From Allomuricauda sp. (GTDB lineage: Bacteria; Bacteroidota; Bacteroidia; Flavobacteriales; Flavobacteriaceae), in contig NZ_JANQLX010000015.1 of the NCBI RefSeq assembly GCF_028280385.1, positions 1-64,000 on the forward strand: 64,000 bases of DNA, read 5' to 3'. The stretch's first letter is position 1. Each line of letters starts with the position of its first letter. Positions 43,239 through 51,949 of this stretch are shown one piece after another. The notes under the pieces are model-generated. The model had not been told where the DNA came from. It made no database searches and was given only the letters and a program-made list of their open reading frames with translations. A program made the translations under genes and the position numbers.

Positions 43239-44385
43239 TGGGGGAAGCTTTTCGTTTGTTTTTTCTTCTTTTTTTATGGCGCTTCTTTTTCTTGGGCCGG
43301 TCAAATCTGGTAAGGCTGTCTTGACCCACCACATTTTCGAAGGCCATTTTTTCCTCGCTAACATTGTCCTGTGCATATTCCTCCAGACTATCTATCTTTT
43401 CTCCTTTCTTGTTCATTTCCAGGATTTCCAGCACATGATCTTTGTCCAAGGCATGCCAAGTGGCGGGGTCGTCCCGGTAAGAAAACCAGAGGGTCTGTTT
43501 AAAGATGTCCGCCTTTTGGCAAAAAGCAACGCCCTTTTTGGTCTGCAATTTGCAATCTTGAGGTGGAAAATCCTTTAGGGCCTCCAAGTACATGTCCAGC
43601 TCGTAATTGAGGCAGCATTTGAGCTTCCCACACTGACCTGCAAGTTTTTGCGGGTTCAAGGCCAATTGTTGGTACCGGGCGGAAGAGGTGCTTACCGACC
43701 TAAAGTCCGTCAGCCAAGTGGAACAGCACAACTCTCTACCACACGAGCCAATGCCGCCCAATCGTTGCGCTTCTTGGCGGTACCCAATCTGCCGCATCTC
43801 AATTCGAATGCCAAAGGCTTTGGCCATATCCTTGATCAGCTGGCGGAAGTCCACCCGTTCTTCGGCAGTATAATAAAAAGTGGCCTTGGATCCATCTCCC
43901 TGGAATTCCACATCGCTCAATTTCATTTGTAGCTTGAGGGAAATGGCAATCTCACGGGACCGTTTTTGTACCTCGGCCTCTTTGCTTCTGCTTTTTTGCC
44001 AAATGTCTATATCACGTTGTGAGGCCTTTCGGTAGATTTTGGGAATGGTCTTGTCGTCTGCGGAAACTTTTTTCCGTTTCATTTGGACTTTGACAAGTTC
44101 CCCAACAAGGGTCACAATGCCCACATCATGCCCTGATTTGGCTTGGGTGGCCACAATATCGCCAATGGACAGGGGTATATTGTCCACATTCCTAAAAAAT
44201 TCCTTTCTACTGTTTTTAAAACGTACCTCAACACAATCAAAAGGTTTTTGACCGTTGGGCAACGCCATATTGGAAAGCCAGTCAAAGACTGTAAGCTTGT
44301 TACAACCATCTGAGCCACAAGTTCCGTTGTTCTTGCAACCCCGCGGTTGTCCATCCTTGCCGGTTGAACAACTGCTACATCCCAT
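43228..44385 (-). CDS. PSP1 C-terminal domain protein (RicT/YaaT-like)
   Basis: This 385-residue protein has a Cys-rich N-terminus with C3, C6, C17, C23 and C28 (M-G-C-S-S-C-S-T-G-K), then the PSP1 domain (about 60-270) with the family's R-E-L-C-C-S-T-W (about 218-225) and C-G-K-L-K-C-C-L-N-Y-E (about 252-262), and a very basic C-terminal tail (K-K-K-R-H-K-K-R-R-K-N-K-R-K). RicT in Bacillus binds an Fe-S cluster with RicA/RicF and affects RNA processing. The Cys set and the basic tail are compatible with an Fe-S- or RNA-related role. It precedes gldH in an overlapping operon. Confidence 0.88.
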   Translation of the reverse strand: MGCSSCSTGKDGQPRGCKNNGTCGSDGCNKLTVFDWLSNMALPNGQKPFDCVEVRFKNSRKEFFRNVDNIPLSIGDIVATQAKSGHDVGIVTLVGELVKVQMKRKKVSADDKTIPKIYRKASQRDIDIWQKSRSKEAEVQKRSREIAISLKLQMKLSDVEFQGDGSKATFYYTAEERVDFRQLIKDMAKAFGIRIEMRQIGYRQEAQRLGGIGSCGRELCCSTWLTDFRSVSTSSARYQQLALNPQKLAGQCGKLKCCLNYELDMYLEALKDFPPQDCKLQTKKGVAFCQKADIFKQTLWFSYRDDPATWHALDKDHVLEILEMNKKGEKIDSLEEYAQDNVSEEKMAFENVVGQDSLTRFDRPKKKKRHKKRRKNKRKASPNAQ

Positions 44386-44405
44386 ATTTAATATCTTGAT
44401 TTAGA

Positions 44406-44423
44406 GTGTGGCCCAGACCACAC
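44406..44423. terminator. Weak G+C-rich hairpin between trhO and the ricT-like gene
   Basis: GTGTGG and CCACAC pair perfectly around CCCAGA. There is no T-run on either strand, so termination is uncertain; it could also be a leader structure of the ricT-like mRNA. Confidence 0.3.
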
Positions 44424-44486
44424 CTAAAAAGGGTTCATAAAATAATCTTGAGGTAAAGATAGCATAATTTGGGGCAGGGATGAAAA

Positions 44487-45518
44487 TCACTTTTTATACT
44501 TCAGCACCTTAGAACGTCCCTTTTTAAAAATTTTATTGCTGACCTCTTTGCCCTTCCGTAGTTTTTTTTGCTCCTCATAAGGTAATGCATGTACTTCTTG
44601 GCACTCAGCGGAACAACAATTGTCCATGGCCTTGGCGCATTCCTCACATTGGATAAAGAGCAGATGGCAGGCTTCATTGGCGCAATTTACATGGGTGTCG
44701 CAGGGCTTGCCGCATTGGTGGCAATTGGCAATTACATCCTCCGAGATACGCTCCCCCCTGCGGTGGTCAAACACAAAGTTTTTGCCCAAGAACTTGTTTT
44801 CCAAACCTTCAGCCTTTACCTGGCGGGTGTATTCTATAATTCCACCTTCCAATTGGTATACATTTTTAAAGCCCTTGTGTTTATAATAAGCACTGGCCTT
44901 TTCGCAACGGATACCGCCGGTGCAGTACATCACCAATTTTTTGTCCTCCTTGTGCTCCTTTAGGTCGTTCTCAATAATATCCAAAGAATCCCGGAAAGTA
45001 TCCACATCCGGGGTAACAGCATTTTTAAAATGGCCTATCTCACTTTCGTAGTGGTTGCGCATATCCACCAAAACGGTATCGGGATCTTCAATGAGCTCAT
45101 TGAACTTTTTGGCCCCCACGTGAATCCCTTTGTTGGTAACATCAAAGGTGTCATCGTTCAATCCATCGGCCACAATTTTATGGCGGACCTTCACCTTGAG
45201 CTTTAGGAAAGATTTGTTGTCCTGCTCCACTGCTATGTTCAGACGAACATTTTCCAAAAAGGAAATACTGTCCAAATGGGACTTAAAGACTTCAAAATTT
45301 TCAGCGGGAACAGAAAGTTGGGCATTTATCCCCTCATTGGCCACATAGATCCGGCCCAGAACATCCATATCGTTCCAAGCAATAAATAGGTGGTTCCTTA
45401 AAATTTGTGGATTTCCAATGTGTGCATATTTGTAGAAAGAGATGGTCAGCCGATCCTTGCCGGCCTCCTCAATAAGTTTCTCCCTTTCCTTTGCACTTAA
45501 TGTATTGTACAGTTGCAT
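44487..45518 (-). CDS. trhO: tRNA uridine(34) hydroxylase TrhO (rhodanese family, YceA)
   Basis: This 343-residue protein has an acylphosphatase-like N-terminal domain (about 1-115), a rhodanese domain (about 130-240) with the active-site Cys in C-T-G-G-I-R-C-E-K (about 200), and a Cys-rich C-terminal region (C-H-Q-C-G, C-A-N-E-A-C, C-E-E-C, C-C-S-A-E-C) of zinc-ribbon type. Members hydroxylate wobble uridine in tRNAs independently of prephenate. The C-terminus is basic, as in RNA-binding tails. Confidence 0.92.
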   Translation of the reverse strand: MQLYNTLSAKEREKLIEEAGKDRLTISFYKYAHIGNPQILRNHLFIAWNDMDVLGRIYVANEGINAQLSVPAENFEVFKSHLDSISFLENVRLNIAVEQDNKSFLKLKVKVRHKIVADGLNDDTFDVTNKGIHVGAKKFNELIEDPDTVLVDMRNHYESEIGHFKNAVTPDVDTFRDSLDIIENDLKEHKEDKKLVMYCTGGIRCEKASAYYKHKGFKNVYQLEGGIIEYTRQVKAEGLENKFLGKNFVFDHRRGERISEDVIANCHQCGKPCDTHVNCANEACHLLFIQCEECAKAMDNCCSAECQEVHALPYEEQKKLRKGKEVSNKIFKKGRSKVLKYKK

Positions 45519-45589
45519 GCTATACCAATAGTTAAGATTAAAGAATAGATTGTCCTAAAGTGCGACAAAGTTAAAAAATCCAGGGTGCT

Positions 45590-45770
45590 AAAAAAGAAAA
45601 AGGGTTTCTAAAAAGAAACCCCTCCCAACCGATTAATCCTTTTTCATAGCGCAAATTTCCCTTTTGCCCAAAGGCAACGAGCCCGAGTTGGGCCCGATAT
45701 GATAATACGAGTTAGTACCCTCTAGATACGGTTGTTCAAAAAGGTTGCGTGACCTTGTTGTTGTATGCCA
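45590..45770 (-). ncRNA. Candidate small RNA in the trhO-recA gap
   Basis: The region holds a strong minus-strand terminator with no minus-strand gene to terminate: GGGTTTC/GAAACCC (45602-45608, 45615-45621) followed on that strand by TTTTTCTTTTTT. Just upstream in the transcript TTGCC/GGCAA form a tetraloop-like hairpin (45664-45677) and CCCAAC (45624-45629) can pair with GTTGGG (45687-45692). On the minus strand TTTG, 18 nt, TTCTTTTG (one mismatch to the -7 consensus) near 45770-45800 could be the promoter. A short in-frame stretch ends M-K-K-D-stop but lacks a start codon. I do not recognise a known RNA family. Confidence 0.35.
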
Positions 45771-45788
45771 AAAGAAATGGTATTTTTA
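45758..45788 (+). promoter_or_regulatory. Promoter of recA
   Basis: TTG (45758-45760), 20 nt, then TATTTTTA (45781-45788) match the Bacteroidota -33/-7 consensus with one base off at the last position, 22 nt upstream of the ATG. I see no SOS-box-like palindrome. Confidence 0.4.
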
Positions 45789-45810
45789 GCCTTCCAAATA
45801 CGTAGAGACC

Positions 45811-46818
45811 ATGAGTAACGAGAAAGATGCGAAACTGAAAGCCTTAAAACTAACACTGGACAAGCTGGACAAAACCTATGGCAAAGGTGCCGTAATGAAA
45901 TTGGGTGACAGTGTGGTGGAAGATGTGGAAGTAATCCCTTCTGGATCTTTGGGGCTGGACATTGCTTTGGGCGTTGGCGGATATCCGCGCGGACGTGTGA
46001 TCGAGATCTACGGACCCGAATCTTCCGGTAAGACCACCTTAACACTTCATGCCATTGCAGAGGCCCAAAAAAATGGTGGCATTGCTGCCTTTATTGATGC
46101 AGAACATGCTTTTGACCGCTTCTATGCCCAAAAATTGGGAGTAGATATTGACAATTTGATCATTTCCCAGCCCGATCACGGAGAGCAGGCCCTGGAAATA
46201 GCCGATAATCTAATTCGTTCTGGCGCCATTGATATTGTAATCGTGGATTCCGTGGCGGCCCTTACCCCAAAAAGTGAGATCGAAGGGGAAATGGGAGATT
46301 CAAAAATGGGACTGCATGCCCGATTGATGTCACAAGCTCTTAGGAAATTGACTTCTACCATTAGTAAGACCAATTGTACCGTGATCTTTATCAACCAGCT
46401 AAGGGAAAAAATCGGGGTCATGTTCGGGAATCCGGAGACCACCACAGGAGGAAATGCGCTAAAATTCTATGCCTCGGTGCGTTTGGATATTCGCCGCTCC
46501 ACCCAGATCAAGGACACAGATGGGGTGGTGCAAGGAAACAAGACACGGGTCAAGGTGGTGAAGAACAAAGTGGCACCCCCATTCAAGACCGCGGAATTTG
46601 ACATCATGTACGGAGAGGGAATCTCCAAAATTGGAGAGATTCTTGATCTTGGAGTAGCCTATGAAATCGTGAAAAAGAGCGGTTCGTGGTTCAGTTATGG
46701 AGACACCAAATTAGGACAGGGACGGGATGCCGTTAAAGCCTTGTTGCTAGACAACCCTGAACTATCCGAGGAACTGGAGGCCAAAATCAAGGAGGCCATT
46801 GCCCTGGTAAGCGCCTGA
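45811..46818 (+). CDS. recA: Recombinase RecA
   Basis: This 335-residue protein catalyses strand exchange in recombinational repair and stimulates LexA-like autocleavage. It has Walker [10 protein letters not shown] (about 67-75), the Walker B region [10 protein letters not shown] (about 139-148), the L2 loop [15 protein letters not shown] (about 206-220) and the C-terminal domain. There is no recX adjacent; the next gene is a lipoprotein. Confidence 0.98.
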   Translation: MSNEKDAKLKALKLTLDKLDKTYGKGAVMKLGDSVVEDVEVIPSGSLGLDIALGVGGYPRGRVIEIYGPESSGKTTLTLHAIAEAQKNGGIAAFIDAEHAFDRFYAQKLGVDIDNLIISQPDHGEQALEIADNLIRSGAIDIVIVDSVAALTPKSEIEGEMGDSKMGLHARLMSQALRKLTSTISKTNCTVIFINQLREKIGVMFGNPETTTGGNALKFYASVRLDIRRSTQIKDTDGVVQGNKTRVKVVKNKVAPPFKTAEFDIMYGEGISKIGEILDLGVAYEIVKKSGSWFSYGDTKLGQGRDAVKALLLDNPELSEELEAKIKEAIALVSA

Positions 46819-46906
46819 TCCATTCCTGGAACCGTTGTATTTTAGGTTGCAAATCTTACGCAACCCTTGTGATTGCTGTTCATCTAGGAAATAAAAAAGG
46901 AATTTT

Positions 46907-47329
46907 ATGATGAAAAAGGCAATAATGCTGATCATGCTTTTGGGAACAGCATTGCTGTTTAATGCCTGTGAGTTGGATGACGGACAGAATTTTCGATTTA
47001 CCACCTTGGCCATTGTTGACGCCAAGTTGCCCGAATCCTTTGAATTGAATGAGACTTACAGCATTGAGGTGACCTATGTACGACCGGATGCCTGTACCTT
47101 CTTTGAAGGTTTTGATATTGCCAGAACGGCCCAAACCGACAGGGACGTGGTTGTTATTGGCTCCGTACTTACCGATGAAACAGCATGTGCCCAGGTAATT
47201 GAAGAGGTTACTGCCTCTTTTGATTTTGTTGTGCTATTTTCAGGGGAATACCACTTTAGATTTTTTAGTGGCAGGGATGAAAATGATAATTCCCAATTTT
47301 TGGAATTCACCGTTCCAGTAATAGAATAA
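46907..47329 (+). CDS. Small lipoprotein of unknown function
   Basis: This 140-residue protein has an SPII signal peptide (lipobox L-F-N-A-C, about 17-21, followed by E-L-D-D). The mature part is beta-rich, with two more Cys (about 64 and 97) that could form a disulfide. AGGA stands 8 nt before the ATG. It sits between recA and the ECF sigma gene; no family is recognised. The gap to the sigma gene is only 41 nt, so it may be in the same transcript. Confidence 0.7.
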   Translation: MMKKAIMLIMLLGTALLFNACELDDGQNFRFTTLAIVDAKLPESFELNETYSIEVTYVRPDACTFFEGFDIARTAQTDRDVVVIGSVLTDETACAQVIEEVTASFDFVVLFSGEYHFRFFSGRDENDNSQFLEFTVPVIE

Positions 47330-47370
47330 CCCTGATTTTGGGACAACCCTAATCCAAAATTGACCAACAT

Positions 47371-47901
47371 TTGGATCTTGAAGAGCTGATACATAATTGC
47401 AAAAAAGGAAAACGACAGGCGCAGGCCGAGTTATACCGAAAATATTCCGGTGTGCTCTTTGGTATGTGCCTAAAATATTCCAGGAACCAAACGGAGGCCG
47501 AGGACAATTTGCACGACAGCTTTATGACTATTTTCAATAAAATAGATCAGTACAAGTTTAACGGCTCCTTTGAAGGTTGGATAAAAAGGATTACGGTAAA
47601 CACCGTGCTCCAGAAATATAGGAAGGAGCAATACATGGACGTGGTTTCGGAAAATGTGGGCGAGGTAGTTGAAGTGGATACGGAACAGGCAGACATTAGT
47701 CTTTCCACCCTATTGGGGTATATACAGGAATTACCCAACAAGTACAGGTTGACATTTAATCTGTATGTGTTGGATGGCTATAGCCATAAAGAAATCAGTG
47801 AGATGTTGGGGACATCCACAGGAACATCCAAGAGCAATTTGGCCAGGGCCAAAATGATCTTGAGGGAAAAAATCGAAAAGGAAAACATAAACATTGCTTA
47901 G
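47371..47901 (+). CDS. ECF-type RNA polymerase sigma factor
   Basis: This 176-residue factor shows region 2 (C-L-K-Y-S-R-N-Q-T-E-A-E-D-N-L-H-D-S-F at about 32-50; E-G-W-I-K-R-I-T-V-N at about 68-77) and region 4 (about 110-165: Y-S-H-K-E-I-S-E-M-L-G-T-S-T-G-T-S-K-S-N-L-A-R-A-K). The start is a TTG at 47371; no in-frame ATG lies near it. The ATG of the next gene follows its stop codon directly, which implies tight coupling. The next gene has the layout of a membrane-bound regulator of the sigma factor. Confidence 0.9.
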   Translation: MDLEELIHNCKKGKRQAQAELYRKYSGVLFGMCLKYSRNQTEAEDNLHDSFMTIFNKIDQYKFNGSFEGWIKRITVNTVLQKYRKEQYMDVVSENVGEVVEVDTEQADISLSTLLGYIQELPNKYRLTFNLYVLDGYSHKEISEMLGTSTGTSKSNLARAKMILREKIEKENINIA

Positions 47902-49428
47902 ATGGGGAAAAAGGATTTAGAGCAATTGTTCAAAGAAAAGTTGGGGGACTTTCAGGAAACCCCGGACAGTAAGGTCTGGAATTCCATTGAAACCTCTTTG
48001 GACAAACAAAAGCAAAAGAGAAGGGTTATACCAATATGGTGGCGTCTTGGGGGAGCTGCGGCAGTATTGGCCATCCTATTGTATGTCATCAATCCATTTG
48101 GTGCCGCAGACAATGAAGGACAGATTATTGTGGACACGGAAAACCCTGAAATGGCAGATCCACAAAATGAGGTTCAGGACATTAGCGATCCCAATATTGT
48201 TCCCGATGGGAATGGCTTGGTCAATACGGAAGATGCTAACCCGACCAAAACAACAGGTGACGAAGGAACGGAATCGAAATCAGGGAAATCAAATACCAAA
48301 GGAAACAATCCAAGTCTTCAGTCCATTCCTTCAGGAATTACTGAAAATGCCCTGGCGGAAAATGACAAAGCATCCGAATCGGATTTGGTCAACACTCAAG
48401 AAAATTCCGGTAATGCCCTGGCAACGGCAACAAATAATAATGCCAAAGTAGCTACCCAAACAAATCAAGATTCCGATCCCGTTAAAAATGAAATGGAAAC
48501 CTTAACGGAAACTGAGGCTGTAGCACAAAACCAAGCCAACAAGCAGTTACCGGCCAAAGAAAATGGCAATACTGTCTTAAACAACGAAATTCCTGAAAAG
48601 GAGAAGGAGATTGTGGCCCAAAATGATGAGGCAAAACAAGATGAAAAGCAATCTATTTTTGATGTGATTGCGGAGCAAGAAGAGGAAGTGGTCGCCGGTA
48701 CTAATGGTGACAAATGGTCTATTGGTCCCACAGTGGCCCCGGTTTATTTCAGTGCTTCTGGAGAAGGGTCTCCCGTACATTCAACTTTTGCCTCCAATTC
48801 AAAATCCGGCAACGTTGACCTTAGTTACGGCCTTACCGTTGCCTATGAGGTGGGCAAAAAATTGAAAATACGTACGGGGGTGCATCGTGTAAATTATGGT
48901 TATGATACCAACGATGTTGTCTTTACTTCTTCCCTGGATGGTTCGGTCAACCTAATTGATAACATCAACTATAGTAGTGACTCCCAAAATATTGTTTTGG
49001 AAAGCAAGAACAAAGGAGCCTTGAGTGTGGAAAAAGCTGAATTGGCCTCAGATGCCAGTGCTATTTTGGATGGTAAAATGATTCAAAATCTGGGATATCT
49101 GGAAATTCCTTTGGAACTGAACTATAGTTTGATCGACAAGAAATTTGGCGTGGATCTAATTGGTGGGCTAAGCTCGCTGTTCTTGGTGGACAATGCTGTA
49201 CTATTGGAGTCTGAAGGGCTGGTTACAGAAGTGGGGGAAGCCAATAACGTGAATACAACAAATTTCAGTACCAATATAGGTGTTGGGTTTAACTACCAAT
49301 TTTCTCCCAAAGTACAGTTGAACTTAGAGCCCATGTTTAAATACCAATTGAATACTTTTTCCGATACCGCCGGTTCGTTCAGGCCTTTTTCGGTGGGGGT
49401 GTACAGTGGCTTCAGTTTCAAATTTTAA
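47902..49428 (+). CDS. Membrane-anchored protein with C-terminal outer-membrane-type beta-barrel, probable anti-sigma partner
   Basis: This 508-residue protein has an N-terminal cytoplasmic segment of about 40 residues (M-G-K-K-D-L-E-Q-L-F), one membrane helix (about 46-66) and a long linker (about 67-265) rich in Asn, Glu, Gln and Thr. The C-terminal domain (about 268-508) has the alternating strands and aromatic girdle of porin-like barrels and ends in G-F-S-F-K-F, with terminal Phe. It follows the ECF sigma gene without a gap. An N-terminal anti-sigma function is plausible by position, but there is no clear zinc-type anti-sigma motif. Confidence 0.75.
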   Translation: MGKKDLEQLFKEKLGDFQETPDSKVWNSIETSLDKQKQKRRVIPIWWRLGGAAAVLAILLYVINPFGAADNEGQIIVDTENPEMADPQNEVQDISDPNIVPDGNGLVNTEDANPTKTTGDEGTESKSGKSNTKGNNPSLQSIPSGITENALAENDKASESDLVNTQENSGNALATATNNNAKVATQTNQDSDPVKNEMETLTETEAVAQNQANKQLPAKENGNTVLNNEIPEKEKEIVAQNDEAKQDEKQSIFDVIAEQEEEVVAGTNGDKWSIGPTVAPVYFSASGEGSPVHSTFASNSKSGNVDLSYGLTVAYEVGKKLKIRTGVHRVNYGYDTNDVVFTSSLDGSVNLIDNINYSSDSQNIVLESKNKGALSVEKAELASDASAILDGKMIQNLGYLEIPLELNYSLIDKKFGVDLIGGLSSLFLVDNAVLLESEGLVTEVGEANNVNTTNFSTNIGVGFNYQFSPKVQLNLEPMFKYQLNTFSDTAGSFRPFSVGVYSGFSFKF

Positions 49429-49488
49429 GAGTCTAAAAGAAATCCAAGAAGTTGGTTAGGATGGTTGCCCCTTTAGGCAATCGTTAAG

Positions 49489-49513
49489 CACCCCGCGTTC
49501 CAGCGGGGTGTTT
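49489..49513 (+). terminator. Terminator of the sigma/beta-barrel unit
   Basis: CACCCCGC and GCGGGGTG form an 8-bp G+C-rich stem around GTTCCA, followed by a short T-rich tract. Confidence 0.75.
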
Positions 49514-49633
49514 CTGTTATGGCCCAATTTAGGCCGCTTATTTTTCGACAGAATTTACATTTATATAAAGTAGTAAAAACCTGTGCTGTAGTGAAATATT
49601 TACTATTTTGTTGCAACACAAAGTCCCATTAAC

Positions 49634-50803
49634 TTGAAAGCCGAGCAGTTTGAAGATATCTTAATCTACTTTTCCAAATCGCTATTGGGAAAAGAAAACG
49701 AGGAGGAAATTCTTTGGGACCTTGCCAAAAATTGTATCGCCAAGCTCGGTTTTGTGGACTGTGTGGTCTATTTGGTGGACAATGGTCAGCAAGCACTTGT
49801 CCAAATAGCGGCCTATGGCCCCAAGAATCCAAAAGATCATAATCTGTACAAACCTGTGGAAATTGCCCTAGGCCAGGGGATAACGGGTTCTGTTGCTGTT
49901 TCGGGAAAGCCTGAGATTGTTCCTGATACTTCCAAAGATGCCAGGTATATTGTTGACGACGACCGGCGTTTGTCCGAAATCTGCGTTCCCATTTCCAATG
50001 AGGATATCATTTATGGAGTGATCGATTGTGAACATCCCAAAATCGGTTTTTTTACCGAGCACCATCTTAAAATGTTATCGGCCATTGCCTCCATTTGTTC
50101 CATTAAAATAAAAAGTGTCCGTACCCACAAGGCACTTCGGGAAAAGCAAGACAAATTGCTACAGATGAAAGAAGAAATGATGGAGCTCAAAATCAAGGCC
50201 CTAAATTCAAATCTTAATCCACATTTTGTCTTCAATACACTCAATGGAATCCAATACTATGTTACTTCGGAAGACAAGAAATCAGCCTTGGAATACCTAT
50301 CTACCTTTAGTAAACTCATACGGTTCAACCTTAAAAATTTAGGTGCGGAAACCGTTATTCTAAAGGAAGAAATCAAGATGTTGGAATGGTATCTAAAGCT
50401 TCAAAAACTTCGTTACGACGACCATTTTGACTATGCCATCAATATTGAAAATCCGGTTGGAAAATGGGATGCGGTCATTCCGTCCAATCTTATCCAAATC
50501 TTATTGGAAAACATGATCGAGGAAGCCATGTCCAGCACTTTTTCCAAAGAACTACTACATATCCTTATCGTGGTTTTGGAAGATACGGTGGATGTTCAAA
50601 TATCGTACAATAGAAATGGCCCAACCATGATGACGGAACAAAGACAGGAATACTTGAAACGCTATTCACAGTTGGAGGACCAAATTAGACTTTTGAACTC
50701 CAACAAAGGATACCAGATTACCAAACAGGAACGAAAGGAGCAGGATTCAGATTCCGGAACAGTGACTTTGACCTTGCCCAATCTCAAAACCATCCAAGGG
50801 TGA
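49634..50803 (+). CDS. GAF-domain LytS-type histidine kinase homologue with degenerate ATPase site
   Basis: The start is a TTG at 49634 (M-K-A-E-Q-F-E). The 389-residue protein has a GAF domain (about 20-158) and a His_kinase-type domain with the phospho-acceptor in L-N-P-H-F-V-F-N-T-L-N-G (His about 197). The ATPase part is altered: the N box reads L-L-E-N-M-I-E-E-A-M in place of E-N-A-I-K-H-G, and the D-x-G-x-G motif is replaced by Y-N-R-N-G-P. It is cytoplasmic; no LytTR regulator is adjacent. It may be a non-catalytic partner or binding protein. Confidence 0.85.
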   Translation: MKAEQFEDILIYFSKSLLGKENEEEILWDLAKNCIAKLGFVDCVVYLVDNGQQALVQIAAYGPKNPKDHNLYKPVEIALGQGITGSVAVSGKPEIVPDTSKDARYIVDDDRRLSEICVPISNEDIIYGVIDCEHPKIGFFTEHHLKMLSAIASICSIKIKSVRTHKALREKQDKLLQMKEEMMELKIKALNSNLNPHFVFNTLNGIQYYVTSEDKKSALEYLSTFSKLIRFNLKNLGAETVILKEEIKMLEWYLKLQKLRYDDHFDYAINIENPVGKWDAVIPSNLIQILLENMIEEAMSSTFSKELLHILIVVLEDTVDVQISYNRNGPTMMTEQRQEYLKRYSQLEDQIRLLNSNKGYQITKQERKEQDSDSGTVTLTLPNLKTIQG

Positions 50804-50812
50804 CTGAAGAAG

Positions 50813-51565
50813 TCATTTCTTTGCGAAGCTTGTTTGAACAAGTTCCTTCAAAATAACCTCCCTAACTTCTTCACGTAGGGTGGACTTATCTTCTTCCGCC
50901 AAAATACCTGTCTCAAAAAACGGGTGTACCTTAATACGGATCACACCTGGTCCCCCGCTAAAAAAAGTAAATGAAAAACGCTTTTTGTTATCGTAAAATG
51001 TAATGGGAACCACAGGGATCTTGTGAGCAATGGCCATCTTAAAAGCGCCATCCTTAAAGGCATCCAGCACTATGTGCTCCTCCGGCACCCCACCCTCGGG
51101 GAAAATACAAATACTCAGCCCCTGATCCAACCTCCGTTGTGCACGCAGATATACTCCGGTTCGGCTTTTAATACTTTCCCGATCTACCATGATACAAACG
51201 CGTTTATAGAAAAATCCAAACACCGGAATCTTTACCAATTCTTTTTTTCCTACAAATACGAAGGGATTCTTGCTCACTACCAACATCGACATAATATCCA
51301 GCATACTGGTATGGTTGGATACCAACATATAACTTTCTCCTTTTACCATTCGTTGTTCCCTTTTGATCTTGGGAATACATCCCATACCGATCAATATGGG
51401 CCTGGCCCACAGATTCCTGGCCAACCAGAAAAATTGGGGGTACGTCTTTTCTGAAAGAACGCTAAGCAATAAAAATGGGAAAAAGAGAAAAATGGGCAGG
51501 GCCACCAATACGTAGAACCAAATTCGGTATAGGACATGCCCAATGTTCCGGAAAAACTGAACCAT
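50813..51565 (-). CDS. Lysophospholipid acyltransferase (PlsC-like)
   Basis: This 250-residue membrane enzyme has an N-terminal helix (about 10-40) and the acyltransferase motifs S-N-H-T-S-M-L-D (His about 79, H-x4-D) and F-P-E-G-G-V-P-E (about 155-162). It probably makes phosphatidic acid from 1-acyl-glycerol-3-phosphate or acylates a related lysophospholipid; the exact acceptor is not visible. It is convergent with the GAF gene and monocistronic. Confidence 0.9.
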   Translation of the reverse strand: MVQFFRNIGHVLYRIWFYVLVALPIFLFFPFLLLSVLSEKTYPQFFWLARNLWARPILIGMGCIPKIKREQRMVKGESYMLVSNHTSMLDIMSMLVVSKNPFVFVGKKELVKIPVFGFFYKRVCIMVDRESIKSRTGVYLRAQRRLDQGLSICIFPEGGVPEEHIVLDAFKDGAFKMAIAHKIPVVPITFYDNKKRFSFTFFSGGPGVIRIKVHPFFETGILAEEDKSTLREEVREVILKELVQTSFAKK

Positions 51566-51621
51566 GCCCCAAAAGTAGAATTTTTGAATATCTTTAAAGA
51601 AACAACCTTAAAAACTTGATT

Positions 51622-51864
51622 ATGGGAATTTTGTATGCCATTCTTATTGGAGCAGCAGCCGGTTGGCTGGCCGGAAAAATTATGAAAGGTGGTGGCTTCG
51701 GGGCCTTGATCAATATCATCCTGGGTATTGTGGGTGGCGCTGTGGGCAACTGGTTATTTGGCACCTTGGGCATCCATGTGGGATCTGGTATTGTGGGTGA
51801 TCTTATAACGGGAGTTATCGGTGCGGTCGTCATTCTCTTTGTGGCCGGACTCTTTAAAAAGTAA
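51622..51864 (+). CDS. GlsB/YeaQ/YmgE family membrane protein
   Basis: This 80-residue protein (ATG at 51622) has three hydrophobic segments rich in Gly (A-I-L-I-G-A-A-A-G-W-L-A-G-K-I, G-I-V-G-G-A-V-G-N, I-G-A-V-V-I-L-F-V), which is the GlsB/YeaQ/YmgE family pattern. These small inner-membrane proteins are linked to stress. It is divergent from the plsC-like gene. Confidence 0.88.
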   Translation: MGILYAILIGAAAGWLAGKIMKGGGFGALINIILGIVGGAVGNWLFGTLGIHVGSGIVGDLITGVIGAVVILFVAGLFKK

Positions 51865-51949
51865 ATATTACGGCACATTTTTCAATCCCGTTGCCTCGCT
51901 ACTTTTTTAATCCCTATCGGATTGTTACTTTTACCGCCAAAAATTAGGC

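Noticed and set aside
45722-46045. Minus-strand open frame of 107 codons in the 5' part of recA
   Set aside because: It is basic and Pro/Arg-rich in a frame opposite recA and looks like a shadow of the recA codons.
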